Notes: generated from the sequence alone by a model not told the origin. 64,000 nucleotides of DNA from Gymnopus androsaceus JB14 (GCA_009733575.1 ML769451.1:62001-126000), one strand, 5' to 3'. Positions 44,407-55,748 are shown, numbered from the stretch's first letter. Translations and numbers: made by a program.

Positions 44407-46951
44407 TCAATAACCCTCCTCTTCCTCCTTGACTCCTCCGAACCCGTTCATAGCCCACTTGGTGCCTGGTCTATGGTCATCAGCATCCATACTCGGACGT
44501 GGTTTGAAGCTCTCTCTCCGAGCCCGAGATGCTTTCTTCTCAGCAGCTCTAGTGCCAGAACCATTCCCATACCGATTATCCGCATAACCCCCCGATGTCG
44601 ATGAGGCGCTCCTGATACCCTTGGGGAACAATCCGCTCGGAGCAGGGCCGCCAGTGTACGCGAAAACACCACTCGTAGGGACTCTTCCATGACCTAGGGC
44701 ATGATGTTGTGTCCCCGGCTTCGGTATAGGCATGGCTATTGGCCGTGGTAGTGAAGAAGAGGTAGAGTTCGAGGAAACTAGACGACTCGACCGGCTTCCT
44801 GGGATTTTCGCTGGGGAAACATCCCGAGGCTTCTGTGATACTGACGAAGCCAGCATGTTACCCCCTCTGTGCGCGCCGAGTGGCGCTCTGGGCCCACTTT
44901 GGGAAGTCGAGTCGTCGTTGTACTTCATCCGTTTGTTGGGAGCGGAGCTAGCACTACCAGGAGCTGGGCGCACAGCAGGAGTCACATTGCCCTTTGGCAT
45001 GTAGTTATGACCCGTTTGACTAACGGGCGTTGTTGCTCGTGGAGGGACAGAGCCTGCACGAGGCGGGCGACGCTTATTCTCTTGATCGGCAGCACTGACA
45101 AGTTCTTGCAGGATGCGAAGAATGCTCTCTCCATGTACGAGGAACGTTCGCCCAGATTCCTCTTCCCATGCGGGTATGGAAGCAAGTAGATCTTGTTCGA
45201 GCTAGTCAATGGAAGAAATCAGTCTCCGGTCTTATAGAAGGCATAAGATGAAAACATACCCGAGGCTTCTCTTTGCTAACCCTCTTCCTCATCTTCTCCT
45301 CCCGAAGTAACCTTCCGGGATCCCTGGAGCCCCTTCCCAAAAGCCGCGTCTGATCACTCGCAGCAACAGCAAGCTCCTTCTCCTCTTCGCATATCTCAAA
45401 GTACTTCTTGATACCTGCCAAGAGCGGTGCCTTGATTCGCTTTTCTTCTTTCAATTTTCGAACTTCCTCTTCGTGAATCAAAAGGAGCTCTTCGGTATGT
45501 TCATCTATTCGAAGATATGTTAGCACTCGACTGCAAAGATTAACTGGCGAACATACCATCGACGAAAGCACCAAATGCCCCTCGTTCTTCTTCTCCTGTC
45601 ATGAGCTCATCCCAAAGGTTCTGAATTTCCTCTCTGGCGCTCCCGATAAACGCACCCATTCTTTCTCTCTTCAGCTCCAACATCCTTTCCAGTTCCTCTT
45701 CGTACGCTGCTACACACTCTTCCGTGCTGCCTCTGTTCACATCGACAAATGCATCCATGTCCTCCTTGGCGACTCCCAGACGCCACCAGAGACCCTCCAG
45801 TTGATCATACATAGCTTGAATGTGGGTCTCTCTTCGACGTTTCGTATCTTCAAGATGAGCACATAAAGCGTTTGCCCACGCAAGGAGAGATGGCGTTGGA
45901 TCTACGGAATTAAGGCCTACTGGAATCGAAGCGGACGACACGACGCGTCCCTCTGCCTCCGCTTCTTCAACCCGGGCGACAAACGAAGCGAAGATACGCT
46001 GATAGACGAGATCTGAGTGGTCTTCGTCGTCAGATGATAGTAGCGGGGAATATGACTTGGAATTTCGAGAGGCAGGAGTGGGTGTGGAAACAATAAAAGG
46101 ATCTGAAGGAGGATGCCGGTGCGAAGACGACGACGACGAAGAAGAAGAAAAGAGTGATGGTGCCTCTGGAGCAGAGTCCAAGTCTTCGAGAGTTGGAGGA
46201 CAGATACCCAACTCGTTGTACAAAAAGTCAATCTGTACGAAGATATCTGAGAGTTGGTTTAGGCGCTTTGTCTGGACAATAGAGGGTTCAGTTGTCTATC
46301 GTCATGGAATAGGAGAATAACTTACGATTTCGGCTTTTCCTCTAACAAGCTCCTTCTCGAGCTTGGAGAATCGCTCGGGAGTCACATCACGATGTAAACC
46401 CTCATCCAAAGGACTATCATTCGCAGGAGTGGGCTCAAGAATATCCTGCGAGTAAAAATCGGTACTGAGTGAACGAGCTAGTGCATTCAGCCGGTTTGTA
46501 AGATTGGTTAGCTGTTCGAGCTTCGTGTGGTATAACTGTGGAAATCGTCAATAGTCTTGTAAGCGCCACAAAACTTGCTACTACTTGCCTGTCGCAGTTT
46601 CTCCTGGTGCTCTGAAACCATTTCAAATCTTTGCGGAAGCGATTGCACTTTGCGCAATTCGCCCACACTGCTCCCTGTCGCCTTGATATTTCCTCCGAGC
46701 GCCTTTGCATATCTCAGGCATTCGACCTCAACCTGGTTGCATTTTTCCAGCCATTTTTCCACTTCTTTCCTTCTTGATTCGATCTGGAGTTCAACTCCTT
46801 GCATCAGCGTCGATTGGAGCTTCTTTAGGTCATCTTCCAGAGCTGTTGGAGGAAGCCCAAGCTGAGCATGTAGAGTGGGTAAAAGTTCGGTTTGGGTCTG
46901 CAGATGGGTATGGAGATTATTGAGCAAAGTGGTGAGCAAAGACGGAGTCAT
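44407..46951 (-). CDS. ASE1/PRC1/MAP65-family microtubule-bundling protein
   Basis: Antiparallel microtubule crosslinker of the spindle midzone. The start at 46951 reads MTPSLLTTLLNNLHTHLQ, followed by a long coiled-coil region (LEDDLKKLQSTLMQGVELQI, EKWLEKCNQVEVECLRYAK, FEMVSEHQEKLRQ). Next come FLYNELGICPPTLEDLD, a Ser-run, YDQLEGLWWRLGVAKEDMDAF, and the spectrin-like conserved core REEIQNLWDELMTGEEERGAF, HTEELLLIHEEEVRKLKE, PLLAGIKKYFEICEEEKEL and LLGRGSRDPGRLLREEKMRK, the hallmark microtubule-binding segment of MAP65. The C-terminal 200 residues are disordered, Ser/Pro/Arg-rich and end KEEEEGY at 44407, typical of the CDK-regulated tail in ASE1. Four or more introns. Convergent with P4H and divergent from the methyltransferase. 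Confidence 0.88.
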
Positions 46952-47434
46952 CTCCTCAGAGATTTAAAGAGAAACACAGAATCTATCTTTGAAGTTATGG
47001 CGGTGAGACACTGACAGTAGGCTGAGCGAGAGCAGGGGACTTGAACGTAACGTGACCGTGGTGTCTTGCCGAATCTCGGCGCGCAGCCAATTAATACTAA
47101 ATAAGTAGGTGCGCGCCTGCGCGCTTTCTTTGTTCCCGCTCGTACCTCCGACTTGGTCAAATTTAGCCTTTTTCAGTCCCTCCCACACAAAAACGGCTAG
47201 TAGTCTTCCTCAAATTATAGGGCAATTCTAGTTTTCCTTGCGGTCGCTCACCCCTCTGCGTCTCGGCTACCTCTGATTCAGGGGGCCCTGGTTATGACCT
47301 TGTAAAGCTAGACCGTTGTCTGTCATAGGACCCACAAGGTTCCACAAGGTCCTATGCCGGTTGCCGCAGTGATCTGCAGTGATCTACAGTGATCCAAGCT
47401 ATTTAAGGACCTCTCCACCGTACATACAACTTAC
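46952..47434. other. bidirectional promoter region (ASE1-like / methyltransferase)
   Basis: A 483-bp divergent spacer. Near the methyltransferase start lie three CAGTGATC units at 10-bp spacing and a TATA-like TATTTAAG (47400-47407). A short CACAAGGT repeat lies near 47330-47350. No gene recognised inside. Confidence 0.5.
47367..47394 (+). promoter_or_regulatory. three 8-bp direct repeats at exact 10-bp spacing
   Basis: CAGTGATC occurs at 47367-47374, 47377-47384 and 47387-47394, immediately upstream of a TATTTAAG box and 41 bp before the methyltransferase start codon. The spacing of about one helical turn would put the repeats on one face of the DNA, as in multimeric activator sites. The binding protein is unknown. 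Confidence 0.4.
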
Positions 47435-48428
47435 ATGGCTTCTGTCGTTGTTCAGACTCAGACTGCTCACTCGATTCAAAGCGAATCCGTGTATGTGATC
47501 CTTCAAAAAGGGAATCCAGAGAAAGCTAGGTGGGTACTCTCCTAGTCCCTGCTTTCTAGCCTTCTAATACGTCGCACAGATTAAACCTACAGTATCCCTT
47601 CTTCTTGAAGCACCTTCATGGAAATCGCTTGATCCACGACGCCAGTATCATACTTCCCTCTCAAGCAGTCTTATTGGACTCGGGAACTGGAACAGGTGAG
47701 AGGACCCTCAGACCAACGTTTCCAAGCCCAATGACGAAGGTCATCATGATACCCAGGATCATTGGTTGATGGATGTAGCAAAAATTCTTCCCACTTCCTC
47801 GACCTTGCACGGAATCGACATATATTCCACTCTCTTCCCCGACACGTCTGCTCACCCCAACGTCCATTTTCACCAACAAAGTATAACTTGTTTACCACCC
47901 GACTGGTCTTCGTCTTTCGATTTCGTATCCCAGACATTACTCACGCCAGCTCTAACAATGGACGAATGGGAGCTTGCGTTGACTGAAATCTATCGGATTC
48001 TGAAACCAGGAGGCCATGTCCAGTTCTCGGATGCAGACTGGGAACAAAGATATTCCTCCGGGGGTCCTGGCGGTCGCAAACTCAACTCTTTGATGCTTGC
48101 CCTCGCTGCAAGGCACTCGCTTATGCCCGATTTCTCTAGGAAAGTGCCATATCTGTTGCAAAAGATTGGTTTCCAAGGTATCACTGTTGAAACTAGGCTA
48201 TTGCCTGTCGGACGCACGTTAGGCGCAGACGGTATCCACGGAGAGATGGTGATGAAGAACGCGGTGGATGTGTTCAAGGGTGCTGTACTAAGGCTTGGTG
48301 GCCTGGAGGATGCCCGGACGGAACGGGATTTCGAGGCACTAGCGGCCTCATTAGAGGACGATTGGGCTAATGGTCATGAAGGGGCATCCGGATACTATGT
48401 GATCTGTGCCACAAAACCATCGGCATGA
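47435..48428 (+). CDS. class I SAM-dependent methyltransferase
   Basis: Small-molecule methyltransferase of the UbiE/LaeA-like fold. The start at 47435 gives MASVVVQTQTAHSIQSESVY. After an intron of about 50 nt the frame continues RLNLQYPFFLKHLHG, then AVLLDSGTGTG (motif I, the SAM-binding Gly loop), a second intron, WLMDVAKILP, LHGIDIYSTLFP (motif II acid), FDFVSQTLL, and EIYRILKPGGHVQFSD (post-motif III, the LKPGG signature). It ends AFKGA-like helices and YYVICATKPSA at 48428, about 265 residues. The second intron has two plausible acceptors; the one after GACGAAG keeps the frame. The substrate cannot be told; the family includes secondary-metabolism regulators and enzymes. TATA-like box 28 bp upstream of the ATG. 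Confidence 0.83.
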
Positions 48429-48940
48429 TGGACAATGGATATTGTAAATAGTCGGTGACGGCTTTGCCCCGTCGAAATCGCAAAAAAAAAATCCATGTAT
48501 GTATGTATCTCATTTATTTGTCAGTGTGCTTTATCATTTTTTTGGCGAAAGCCTGTCTACCAAGTCATCAACGAATACAAAGTCTAGGTCACTGACTTAC
48601 GATCTCAACAACCTTCGATAATAAGTGATAAGCGTCTTCGAGCTCCAGTGAGTGATTTGAACCAGCCTTGAAGTTGAACGCTGCTTCTAAGTTGATCGTT
48701 CGTCTGTAATAATCGCTCGATTTATTCCGAGAGTACTGCCAAACTATGTACACAAGTGGACGCAAGTATTAAACGATGGATGGAGATTCAAATACGAAGC
48801 ATCATCTGCAAGGGAAAAAAACATTCACAGAAAGCAATCAACGGATGCTCGGAGTACCACTTTCATGGCATTGGTACAAAGCCTTCTTTTATCTCCTCCG
48901 TAAGCTTTTTTGCACGTTCTGCTTCTTCCTGAACTGGGAG
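48429..48940. other. intergenic region
   Basis: Spacer between the convergent methyltransferase and unknown gene, with an A-run at 48482-48490 and GTATGTAT repeats after it. No gene recognised. Confidence 0.4.
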
Positions 48941-50159
48941 TCAAACAACGGCGATCTCGATATCGTCAAAACTGACCTGCATCCGTTTTGTTGCTGTGGT
49001 TAGAGCTTTGAAATGCTCTTTTGTACTTGTGCAAGTTAATCTGAGCAGAAAGTATGTCAGTAACAGCACCGAGAGGATGATGTTAAAACAAACCCTCGCT
49101 TTCTCAAATGCTGCTTGTGCTTTCATCACATCACTCTCCGACTGGCTTACTTTGCAAGTGATTCGATGGCTAAACGTCTGCTTAGCCTGCATGAAGTGAG
49201 GAACATCAACGAGAGTATAATGAAGGCGGGTACACACTACTGGAATATCATCAGAGTCCGAGTCTGAGACTTTGATGGTCTTTAGTTTGCTGCCTGATAC
49301 GTGGATTTCTGAACATTCTGGGATTAGATGTAAATGAATTACAGCAAAAGATTGCTTACCAGTCTTGGGATCTTTCTCGAAACTGGAACCACTGGCTTGA
49401 CCTTGTCTTGGTGTCGGTTCAATGCATTTCTACAGATGGAATAGGTCAAGACTCAAGAGTCTAATGTAGTCTAACACTGAAAGATTTCAAATGACTGACC
49501 CGTCTTTTCGGTGGACTGTGAACGACATCGTCTTCATCATCACTGCTGCCAGTTTCCTTTGCTATTTGTTTCCCTTTGTTCCGCTAATGAAAATATTGTC
49601 GCAGAAAGAACGTAAACTGACCAAAAGTGTGCTTACCTTTTTGCGGCCAGGATGGGCCCTTTTCTGGATATTCAGTCAGAAGAAAACTTATTGAATAAGT
49701 AGACAAGAATGAAAGTAAATACCCTAACTCCTTCCATATCAGCTGCCACCGGATCTCTGTTTTGACCGTGTATCTTCCAAACGCGCTCGGACTTGTTCCA
49801 TGTGTAACGCAAAGAACTCTTTGAGTAAGGATGTTGGAATGCCCATTGGTTTGATTGAGATTGCCAAATGTTTCCTTTTGAGGAATCTGTCGAATCAATT
49901 GGTGTGAATACCCACCAAGTTTGTGTGGATTCATCCAGATGGACATCTCCAACGTCTGCAGATGGTGGTATTACGGAGTTTTCAGGTGAAGCGGTTGAGC
50001 TGGAAGATGAACAAGACAGTTTAACTCCACGGATAGTGTAGGGCTGAGGCGGGTAGGTCTTTACAGCTTGGGAAAAGTAAGAACTCAACAGTACTACTCA
50101 ATCTTAGGGGAAAAATACTTACGTGCTCGTTGCTCCTTGCGTTGTTCTTCAGTCGACAT
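48941..50159 (-). CDS. uncharacterised multi-exon protein
   Basis: Not recognised. The start at 50159 gives MSTEEQRKEQRAR, followed after an intron by SYFSQAVKTYPPQPYTIRG. Further exons contain a Ser-rich stretch, STQTWWVFTPID, WNKSERVWKIHGQNRDP, SGYPEKGPSWPQK, an acidic basic-flanked stretch (ETGSSDDEDDVVHSPPKRR) that looks like a CK2/NLS-type region, and DSDSDDIP near 49240. The end is uncertain; frames near 48941-49237 may supply the last exons (AKQTFSHRITCK). At least five introns with good GT-AG borders support it being a real gene. Low-complexity acidic and basic patches suggest a nuclear protein, which is inference only. Confidence 0.45.
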
Positions 50160-50296
50160 GGTGGTTGCAGTTCAGTAGACACCGAGGCGTGCGCGCGCGC
50201 TAATAAAATGTTTTCTTTCTTTTCTATCCTTTACTATTAGACACACTTTTTTTTTGTCGTTTTCTTGAACCAGCAAGGGAATTCGTACTCAACATT

Positions 50297-50327
50297 AGGA
50301 TGACCTTGAGTAACTCAAGGTCATCCT
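50297..50327. repeat. perfect 14-bp inverted repeat with 3-nt loop
   Basis: AGGATGACCTTGAG at 50297-50310, TAA, then CTCAAGGTCATCCT at 50314-50327, a perfect palindrome. It lies between the unknown gene and the broken BTB copy. It could be a transcript hairpin, a dimeric factor site, or a transposon footprint. Confidence 0.7.
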
Positions 50328-50399
50328 GCCTTTGCTGCACCCACGAGGAGGCAGTATCGGGGTCTCGGATGCGCTTCGCAGAAGAGTGCCACCCAGAAA

Positions 50400-50990
50400 C
50401 CCCTCTAGGATTACCCGGCTTATACAAACCGTTCGTCTTCTTCCTCTTCCCGAGCCTGGCCAAATCCCGATTCCGACTTGCTCAAAGACTCCGAGTCGAA
50501 CTCTTGAATCGTCGCCGATCTCGATACTCGAGAGTTCAGTGATTTCCAGATTCCTAGCATGATTCTACTCTCAATACTGACTCTGTTGATTTTGAATAGC
50601 ACTTATAAGTCGCAGATATAAACGATGTGGAAGTCGTTCGGACAAGCGATATATGCGCGCGTCATATTTTGATAAAATACGTCCTGTTGATCGTTCCTCA
50701 CAGTCAACGCAGCGAACACTGACGTTGTAGTACGATCCTCCGATACTATGTCGACTTTCACCTTCACAAAAAGAATTTTGAATTTGGTCCGGGTGCTTTC
50801 CCTCCAGCAGAAACTCCTGTGCATTCAAATAAAACTATACAACTCACTGAGTCTGTGGCTACACTCGAATCCTTTTTCAATTCGTTTACCCTCGTCACTT
50901 CCCATTGTCGAAGCAACTGGATTTTGATTTGTTAACGTTACTTGCTGAAGCGGGACAAAAAATATGAAATTTTTGGGCTAGCTATAAAGA
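50400..50990 (+). pseudogene. BTB/POZ-domain gene, broken upstream copy
   Basis: Matches 51085-51640, the first part of the intact BTB gene, including the upstream CCTCTAGGATTACCCGGCT string. The start codon context is changed (AAGTCGCAG for AAATGGCAG), and the later coding part has lost frame (an added A in the CAAAAAATATG run, stops after SNW). Homology ends after the KYEIFGL-type segment, before the first splice site that joins the C-terminal exons. A partial tandem duplicate, not functional. Confidence 0.72.
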
Positions 50991-51264
50991 AAGCGTTTAT
51001 CAAAGTTATGGCGCGTACAACAAGCGCCGACTCTCTCCGTGTCCACCGTGACTACGACCTTTTCCCGAGAAGGGTGCCCAGAAATCCCTCTAGGATTACC
51101 CGGCTTATACAAATCGTGTAAGAATCAGTCTTCTCCCTCTTCGCGAACCTAGCCAAATCCCGATTCCGACTTGCTTTAAGCTTAAAGACTCGAACTACTG
51201 ATTTTTAGATTTCTAGCATTCTACTCTCAAAACTGGCTCTGCTGATCCTGGATAGCATTCATAA

Positions 51265-52217
51265 ATGGCAGATATAAACGAAGTGAAAGTCGTTCGGACA
51301 AGTGATATCTGTGCGCGTCATGTTTTAACAAAGTACATCTTGTTGATCCTTCCTCACAGTTAACGCAGCGGACGCCGACGTTGTAATACGATCCTCCGAT
51401 AACCTCGAATTTCGCCTTCACAAGAGGAATCTTGAATTTACTTCGGGAGCTTTCCCTCCGGCAGAAACCCCAGTACATTCGAATGAAACCATACAGCTCA
51501 CTGAATCTGCAGCTACACTCGAAATACTTTTCCAATTCGTCTACCCTCGTCAATTCCCATCGTTGGAGAGACTGGATTTTGATTCGGTGATGTTACTTGC
51601 TGAGGCGGGGCAAAAATATGAAATTTTTGGGCTGATGAATGCCTGCCAGTTTCAACTGAGGTGCGTCTAACTAAACATTTTTCTTACCTCTTAATCAAGT
51701 ATGTACAATTGATTTATTCAGGAAATTCAAGCACAAACATCCAGACAGAATTCTGGAGTTTGCTGCACAACATAACCATGGAGACCTCGTTACTCAACTT
51801 GTACCGATTCTACTTCATATGCCTCTCACGAAACTTGTCAAAATTCTACCATCTCATATGTATATACCATGGGTACGTTAATTGAGCTATATAGTATGGC
51901 CACAGCTCTGATTCATTACACCATAGAGCCTATACCGAGAGAGCTGGTTGGTTCAAGTCATGAAAAGCGCTGCAGTGCTTGTTCCGAGTCATGATTGCTT
52001 TCCTAAGGAGAAAACTTCCGCATGGTCCTTTTTCCGGAAAAACCTTCATGATGAAATCATCTCGGACTACTTAGATATCTTGCCTGGTGACTCATGGGAC
52101 AAGCTAGCTGCGAAATACGCCCATCGCCAATGTTGCACTTCGGTAATCAAAGCTTGGAGGGCTGAGCTTGAGCGCATTAGGGATTCAATGCCTCCAATTG
52201 AACTTCCTTCATCATAG
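51265..52217 (+). CDS. BTB/POZ-domain protein of the mushroom-expanded type
   Basis: The start at 51265 (MADINEVKVVRT) is followed by a 58-nt intron (acceptor CCTCACAG) and INAADADVVIRSSDN, then the BTB core NLEFRLHKRNLEFTSGAFP, ETIQLTESAATLEILFQFVY, RLDFDSVMLLAEAGQKYEIF and NACQFQLRKFKHKHPDRILEFA with two further introns. The C-terminal part reads SWLVQVMKSAAVLVPSHDCF, and after it the frame ends IELPSS at 52217. This pattern (short BTB with a Cys/His-poor C-terminal third) is a large lineage-expanded family in Agaricomycetes. BTB domains mediate dimerisation and often recruit Cul3 ubiquitin ligase; no specific role is known. About 275 residues. Confidence 0.75.
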
Positions 52218-52838
52218 GTGAAAGTAGAGTGCTCGCCGGTGAAACTTCAGATATATGTACTTGTTATCGTTTTGTTTTCTGCATACATCCAGATCATTGT
52301 ATAGTCAAATTCTTTGCTGCCTGCCGAGTGTGGTTTTTGGACGTATTGAATCTATCGAGATGTTTGAATTTATCACTGGCAAGCATTGCGTCAGAGACAA
52401 GGGTCCAAGTAATGCAAGAGTATCTATCCAAAGTTAAAGATGGTGCTGCAGAACAATTTGAGCTTTAAGGTGGAGGGTCACAAGAGAAGTTACCATGGAG
52501 TATAGATAGATCATTGGTGTACACACTCTATAGCTGAAACGCCCCGGCGCGGATAAAGTACATCGACGCGTGCTGGAGCTACTGTTTGAGGCGGGCAACG
52601 TGTTTTGGCAGGACCAGCCAATGACAGAAGCATCACCGCTGTTCAATATGCGTCAAATTCCAATTACCTTTCAGGAGAAAGATGAGGTATGACCAGAGTC
52701 CCAGATACAGACACAAGCGCGACGACGGTTTGTTGAGATTCACGCACAAATGAAGCGTGACAAAGGTGACGGTAACGAGCAAAAAACTCCCCTGCAAAGC
52801 CAAAAAGAAGCAAACAACCTCGCTAGTGAGGCCCTACA
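52218..52838. other. intergenic region with orphan frame fragment
   Basis: No supported gene. One open stretch ending at a TGA near 52690 reads VLELLFEAGNVFWQDQP and could be a coding remnant, but I do not recognise it and see no start. Confidence 0.35.
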
Positions 52839-52941
52839 CGACGCCAGCAGGATTTGAACCTGCGCCCTCAAAGAGGAACAGATCTTGGAACGGAGTATGG
52901 CAAATTCTAATCTGTCGCCGTAACCACTTGGCTATAGCGCC
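52839..52941 (-). tRNA. tRNA-Ser(AGA) with 21-nt intron
   Basis: Read on the minus strand it folds as a class II tRNA: acceptor GGCGCTA paired with TGGCGTC (two G-U pairs), discriminator G, D-stem GCC/GGC, anticodon stem ACAGA/TCTGT, loop TTAGAAA with anticodon AGA, long variable arm (CCTC/GAGG) and T-arm GCAGG-TTCAAAT-CCTGC. The long variable arm and the loop match eukaryotic tRNA-Ser. An intron at 52884-52904 follows position 37, the canonical place. Mature length 82 nt before CCA. Confidence 0.85.
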
Positions 52942-53517
52942 ATAAACATCTTGAGATTGTAAGGTTTCAAGATGGCAGGATCTAAACTCTTCATGGCACA
53001 CCGACTCTGAAGATGGGAATGTTGACGCCTAACGCAGCTTGAGCTTTACCCTGCGTTCTGGCTGAAGATAAAAGTTGAATCGGACAGCCGTCGAAGAACC
53101 ACCCAAGAAAAACGCAAGGTCGCAGATGGCAGGTGTAGCAAATCGGACCAAACGCATCGCAGCCTGAACTTTGACACAATCCAAGTTGATCTGCCTCAGC
53201 TCGGAGCTCATGGACTTGAGCCAACAGTCTCGCCAACAGACACAGTTGAATAATACTCACCTTCCCTCCTCCGCGGTTTGGGTCAGGGAGAAACGGGGAA
53301 CATGGATGGGTATGTTGCATAAGTAACAGAAAAGTATCGCGGTACCGTACCGACAGTAGTGCAATAGCAGAAAACCTCCTACGAGCATCGAGAAGCTCAA
53401 CTTTGCGATCAGCGCACCGGTAAAAACTAGGAAAGAGACTGATGCCTAACACATCTATAGCTTCAGTATAGTAAACACCTCTTTACTATTCAACTACTTT
53501 GATTGCCAATTTAGCGT
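52942..53517. other. spacer between tRNA and b5 reductase A
   Basis: No supported gene; the minus-strand frame at 52991-53452 has no domain and its counterpart in unit B is not open. Confidence 0.4.
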
Positions 53518-54889
53518 CTAGAATTTGTGAACCTGCGAACCATAATGAGGAAAATCATTGATTGAGATGCGATTGAATTACCTGGTCCTCAGTGTATCCA
53601 AGCTCCTTGAGAATACCACCCAGCTCTCCCTGTTTCATACCAGCCTTCTTTCCAGCTAGAGCAGTGACCTGTCCAGGAGGGCCTGCACATCACATTCGCG
53701 AATTAGTCATATCAGTCCGGCTCGAAAGGGAACCACATAACTTACCACACACAAACACCTTAACTTTCTCTGCCAAGCTCGCAGGAGCAATATGCTGCTG
53801 AATAATCTCCTTTGATACATATCCCGAAGCACCAGTCCACGACGGCGGAGGGTTATCCAAAACATACACCACATCAAATTTGGTTGGATACTTTTTCTTC
53901 AGCGCTTCGAGCTCTGATTTGAGGAGAATGTCGGCTTCGGTGACGTTGGAGAATAACAAGGTGAATTTGGTACGGTTGGAGGCGTTGGATAAGGCGTGCG
54001 TGATTATTTGGTAAAGGGGAGTGCTACATGGAAGATGAAGGAAGAAAGGTTAGGCACGAGAGGGAGAGGGAGGGTAGGAGGATGGGTACTTGCATTCCGC
54101 TTCCACCGCCAATAAGCGCGATTTCATCGAATTCGTTTACTAGGAAATCATCAAGCTTTATTCTAGAAACCTGGCTCAGCACTCACCTGTGTAGGGGAAT
54201 GTGGGATATGGTCCTTGGATGGCAAGCGTGTCGCCCTTCCTATCAAAGAAGGAATGTGAGCGGAGACATAAAGGAGGGGGGGAGAAACAACGGCACCTTC
54301 AAACTATGTATGTGCTTGGAAACAACACCCGTCTCGTACTTTTTAATTAGCAGAGTAAGCTCGCCTTTGTGGTTGGCATCCGAGACGGGAGTGTAAGGAC
54401 GAATGATAGGTTTGCCTTTGTCATCCTTGAGTGCTTCCGGGTCGGAAGACTTGACCACAAGACATGACGCAACCGGAAGAAGTGAAGCTTCATTGTTGGG
54501 CAACTCAAAGATGAACCTGCATGAAATATGGGTGATTCCGCGTTATATAGCAGATGCGCGCACGTACTCTGAGGTATTGTGATTGTATGGGACAATCTTC
54601 TTTAGCTTGAAGTCTTTAAAGTTCTCTGGATCAAGAGGACTCTTTTCCTGCAAAGCAACAGTTTTTCCCGACTGGTTCAGATAATAATAGCCTCCTAATC
54701 CTGCTATACTAGCGCCTACAAGATACAGAGGTAAGCTGCTTCGTTCTTTAGGTGTCGGAGCAGTCGCATAACTGCGCCGAGCAGCTGTACGAAGCAACTG
54801 GGTGCCCTAGAGAAGAAGGATTTCATTAGACTGAAAGATTAATGATATAAGTAACCTACAAAGTGACGCGTCGCTGCAGCGGATATCAT
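53518..54889 (-). CDS. NADH-cytochrome b5 reductase, mitochondrial (MCR1-like), copy A
   Basis: FAD flavoprotein passing electrons from NADH to cytochrome b5 or other acceptors at the mitochondrial outer membrane or intermembrane space. The start at 54889 gives MISAAATRHF, then after an intron [16 protein letters not shown] (basic presequence) and a membrane helix ([19 protein letters not shown]). FAD domain: [23 protein letters not shown] (the RxYTP motif), [23 protein letters not shown] domain: [64 protein letters not shown]. The last exon is only VHKF plus stop (53518-53532). At the HSLK junction the acceptor must lie after GGAAG to keep the frame, giving KGDTL. About 330 residues, normal length. 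Confidence 0.88.
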
Positions 54890-55089
54890 GATAAAAGAAA
54901 GCAAGTTTGGAGGCGTTTGACAGCCGTTTCAAAGAAACCTAGCCTTCAGAAAACTTGCTGGCAATTCAGTAGCAGCTTCCGCCAAGCTGTGATAGAGCGA
55001 GCAGTAACTGAATGGAGAACTGTGTTGAACGAAGATTTTGAAGTGGCCTCTCCGTTTTTCCGAATCAGCTTTCAGCTTCATTCTGATAT

Positions 55090-55116
55090 GTCGCCGTAAC
55101 TCCTTGCTATAGCGAC
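55090..55116 (-). pseudogene. tRNA-Ser 5'-half fragment
   Basis: On the minus strand it reads like bases 1-26 of the tRNA at 52839-52941 (CTATAGC, GGAGTTACGGCGAC), with changes in the acceptor stem and D-loop. No 3' half follows. A relic of a third tRNA copy. Confidence 0.55.
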
Positions 55117-55677
55117 ATACGCAGATCTGAACGTTCCCTTCAAACAGTAAGTTTTGTTTACACCACTTGCTATTTTTCTTTTTCGGGATCGGAGGAGATG
55201 TGGGAGCTCGTTGAAGTGGATTTCGAGTCCTGTCCAGATGGTGAGTACGCATGGAGCTGCAAGCAAGGCCGTAACACGAACGTCAACTGCTAACAGTTTT
55301 ACTTGCTTTATTGTCATTCTGATTGGAAGGAGATCGTTGGACCACTGGGATTCATCTTCTGCCTCGCTTCTCCTCATACATCCGTATGCATCGACTTCTT
55401 CTCTCAATCTAGAAAATTTGAAGATGCCTCTCAGTACTGTTCTCTGGAGCTAGTGGGTCAACTGGGTTGGTGACGATGTTTATGAACCGTACTAATGCTT
55501 ACCTGACCTTTGGAATGGAGAAAGTCTGAAACCTAAGTACAGTTTTAATTTACATCCAGATACTCATACAAAAGGGAACAGGACTTACTGTAGTGATGGT
55601 CTCTAGAAGCAAGGCGCTACTCCTCATATGGCAAAGTGAAAAAGAAGAAAAAAATTACATCACGAGCTGAGACATAT

Positions 55678-55748
55678 GACGCCGCAGGAGTTGAACCTGC
55701 GCTCTGGGACATCTAAATCTGTCACCGTAACGACTTGCCTATAGCGCC
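55678..55748 (-). pseudogene. tRNA-Ser pseudogene, unit B
   Basis: Counterpart of the tRNA-Ser(AGA). The acceptor GGCGCTA and T-arm GCAGG/CCTGC are kept, but the intron is gone, the anticodon loop has an extra T (ACAGATTTAGATGTC), the 3' side of the anticodon stem no longer pairs, and the variable arm is collapsed. At 71 nt it is too short for a serine tRNA. Confidence 0.7.

Larger units (their letters stand above)
52839..54889. repeat. tandem duplication unit A (tRNA-Ser, spacer, b5 reductase)
   Basis: The order tRNA-Ser, about 580 bp spacer, and NADH-cytochrome b5 reductase recurs at 55678-57561. Spacer matches include CGCAGCTT, CACCCAAGA and GGACCAAAC strings. Coding exons are strongly conserved, introns less so, so the duplication is older than that of the G-alpha segment. 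Confidence 0.75.
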
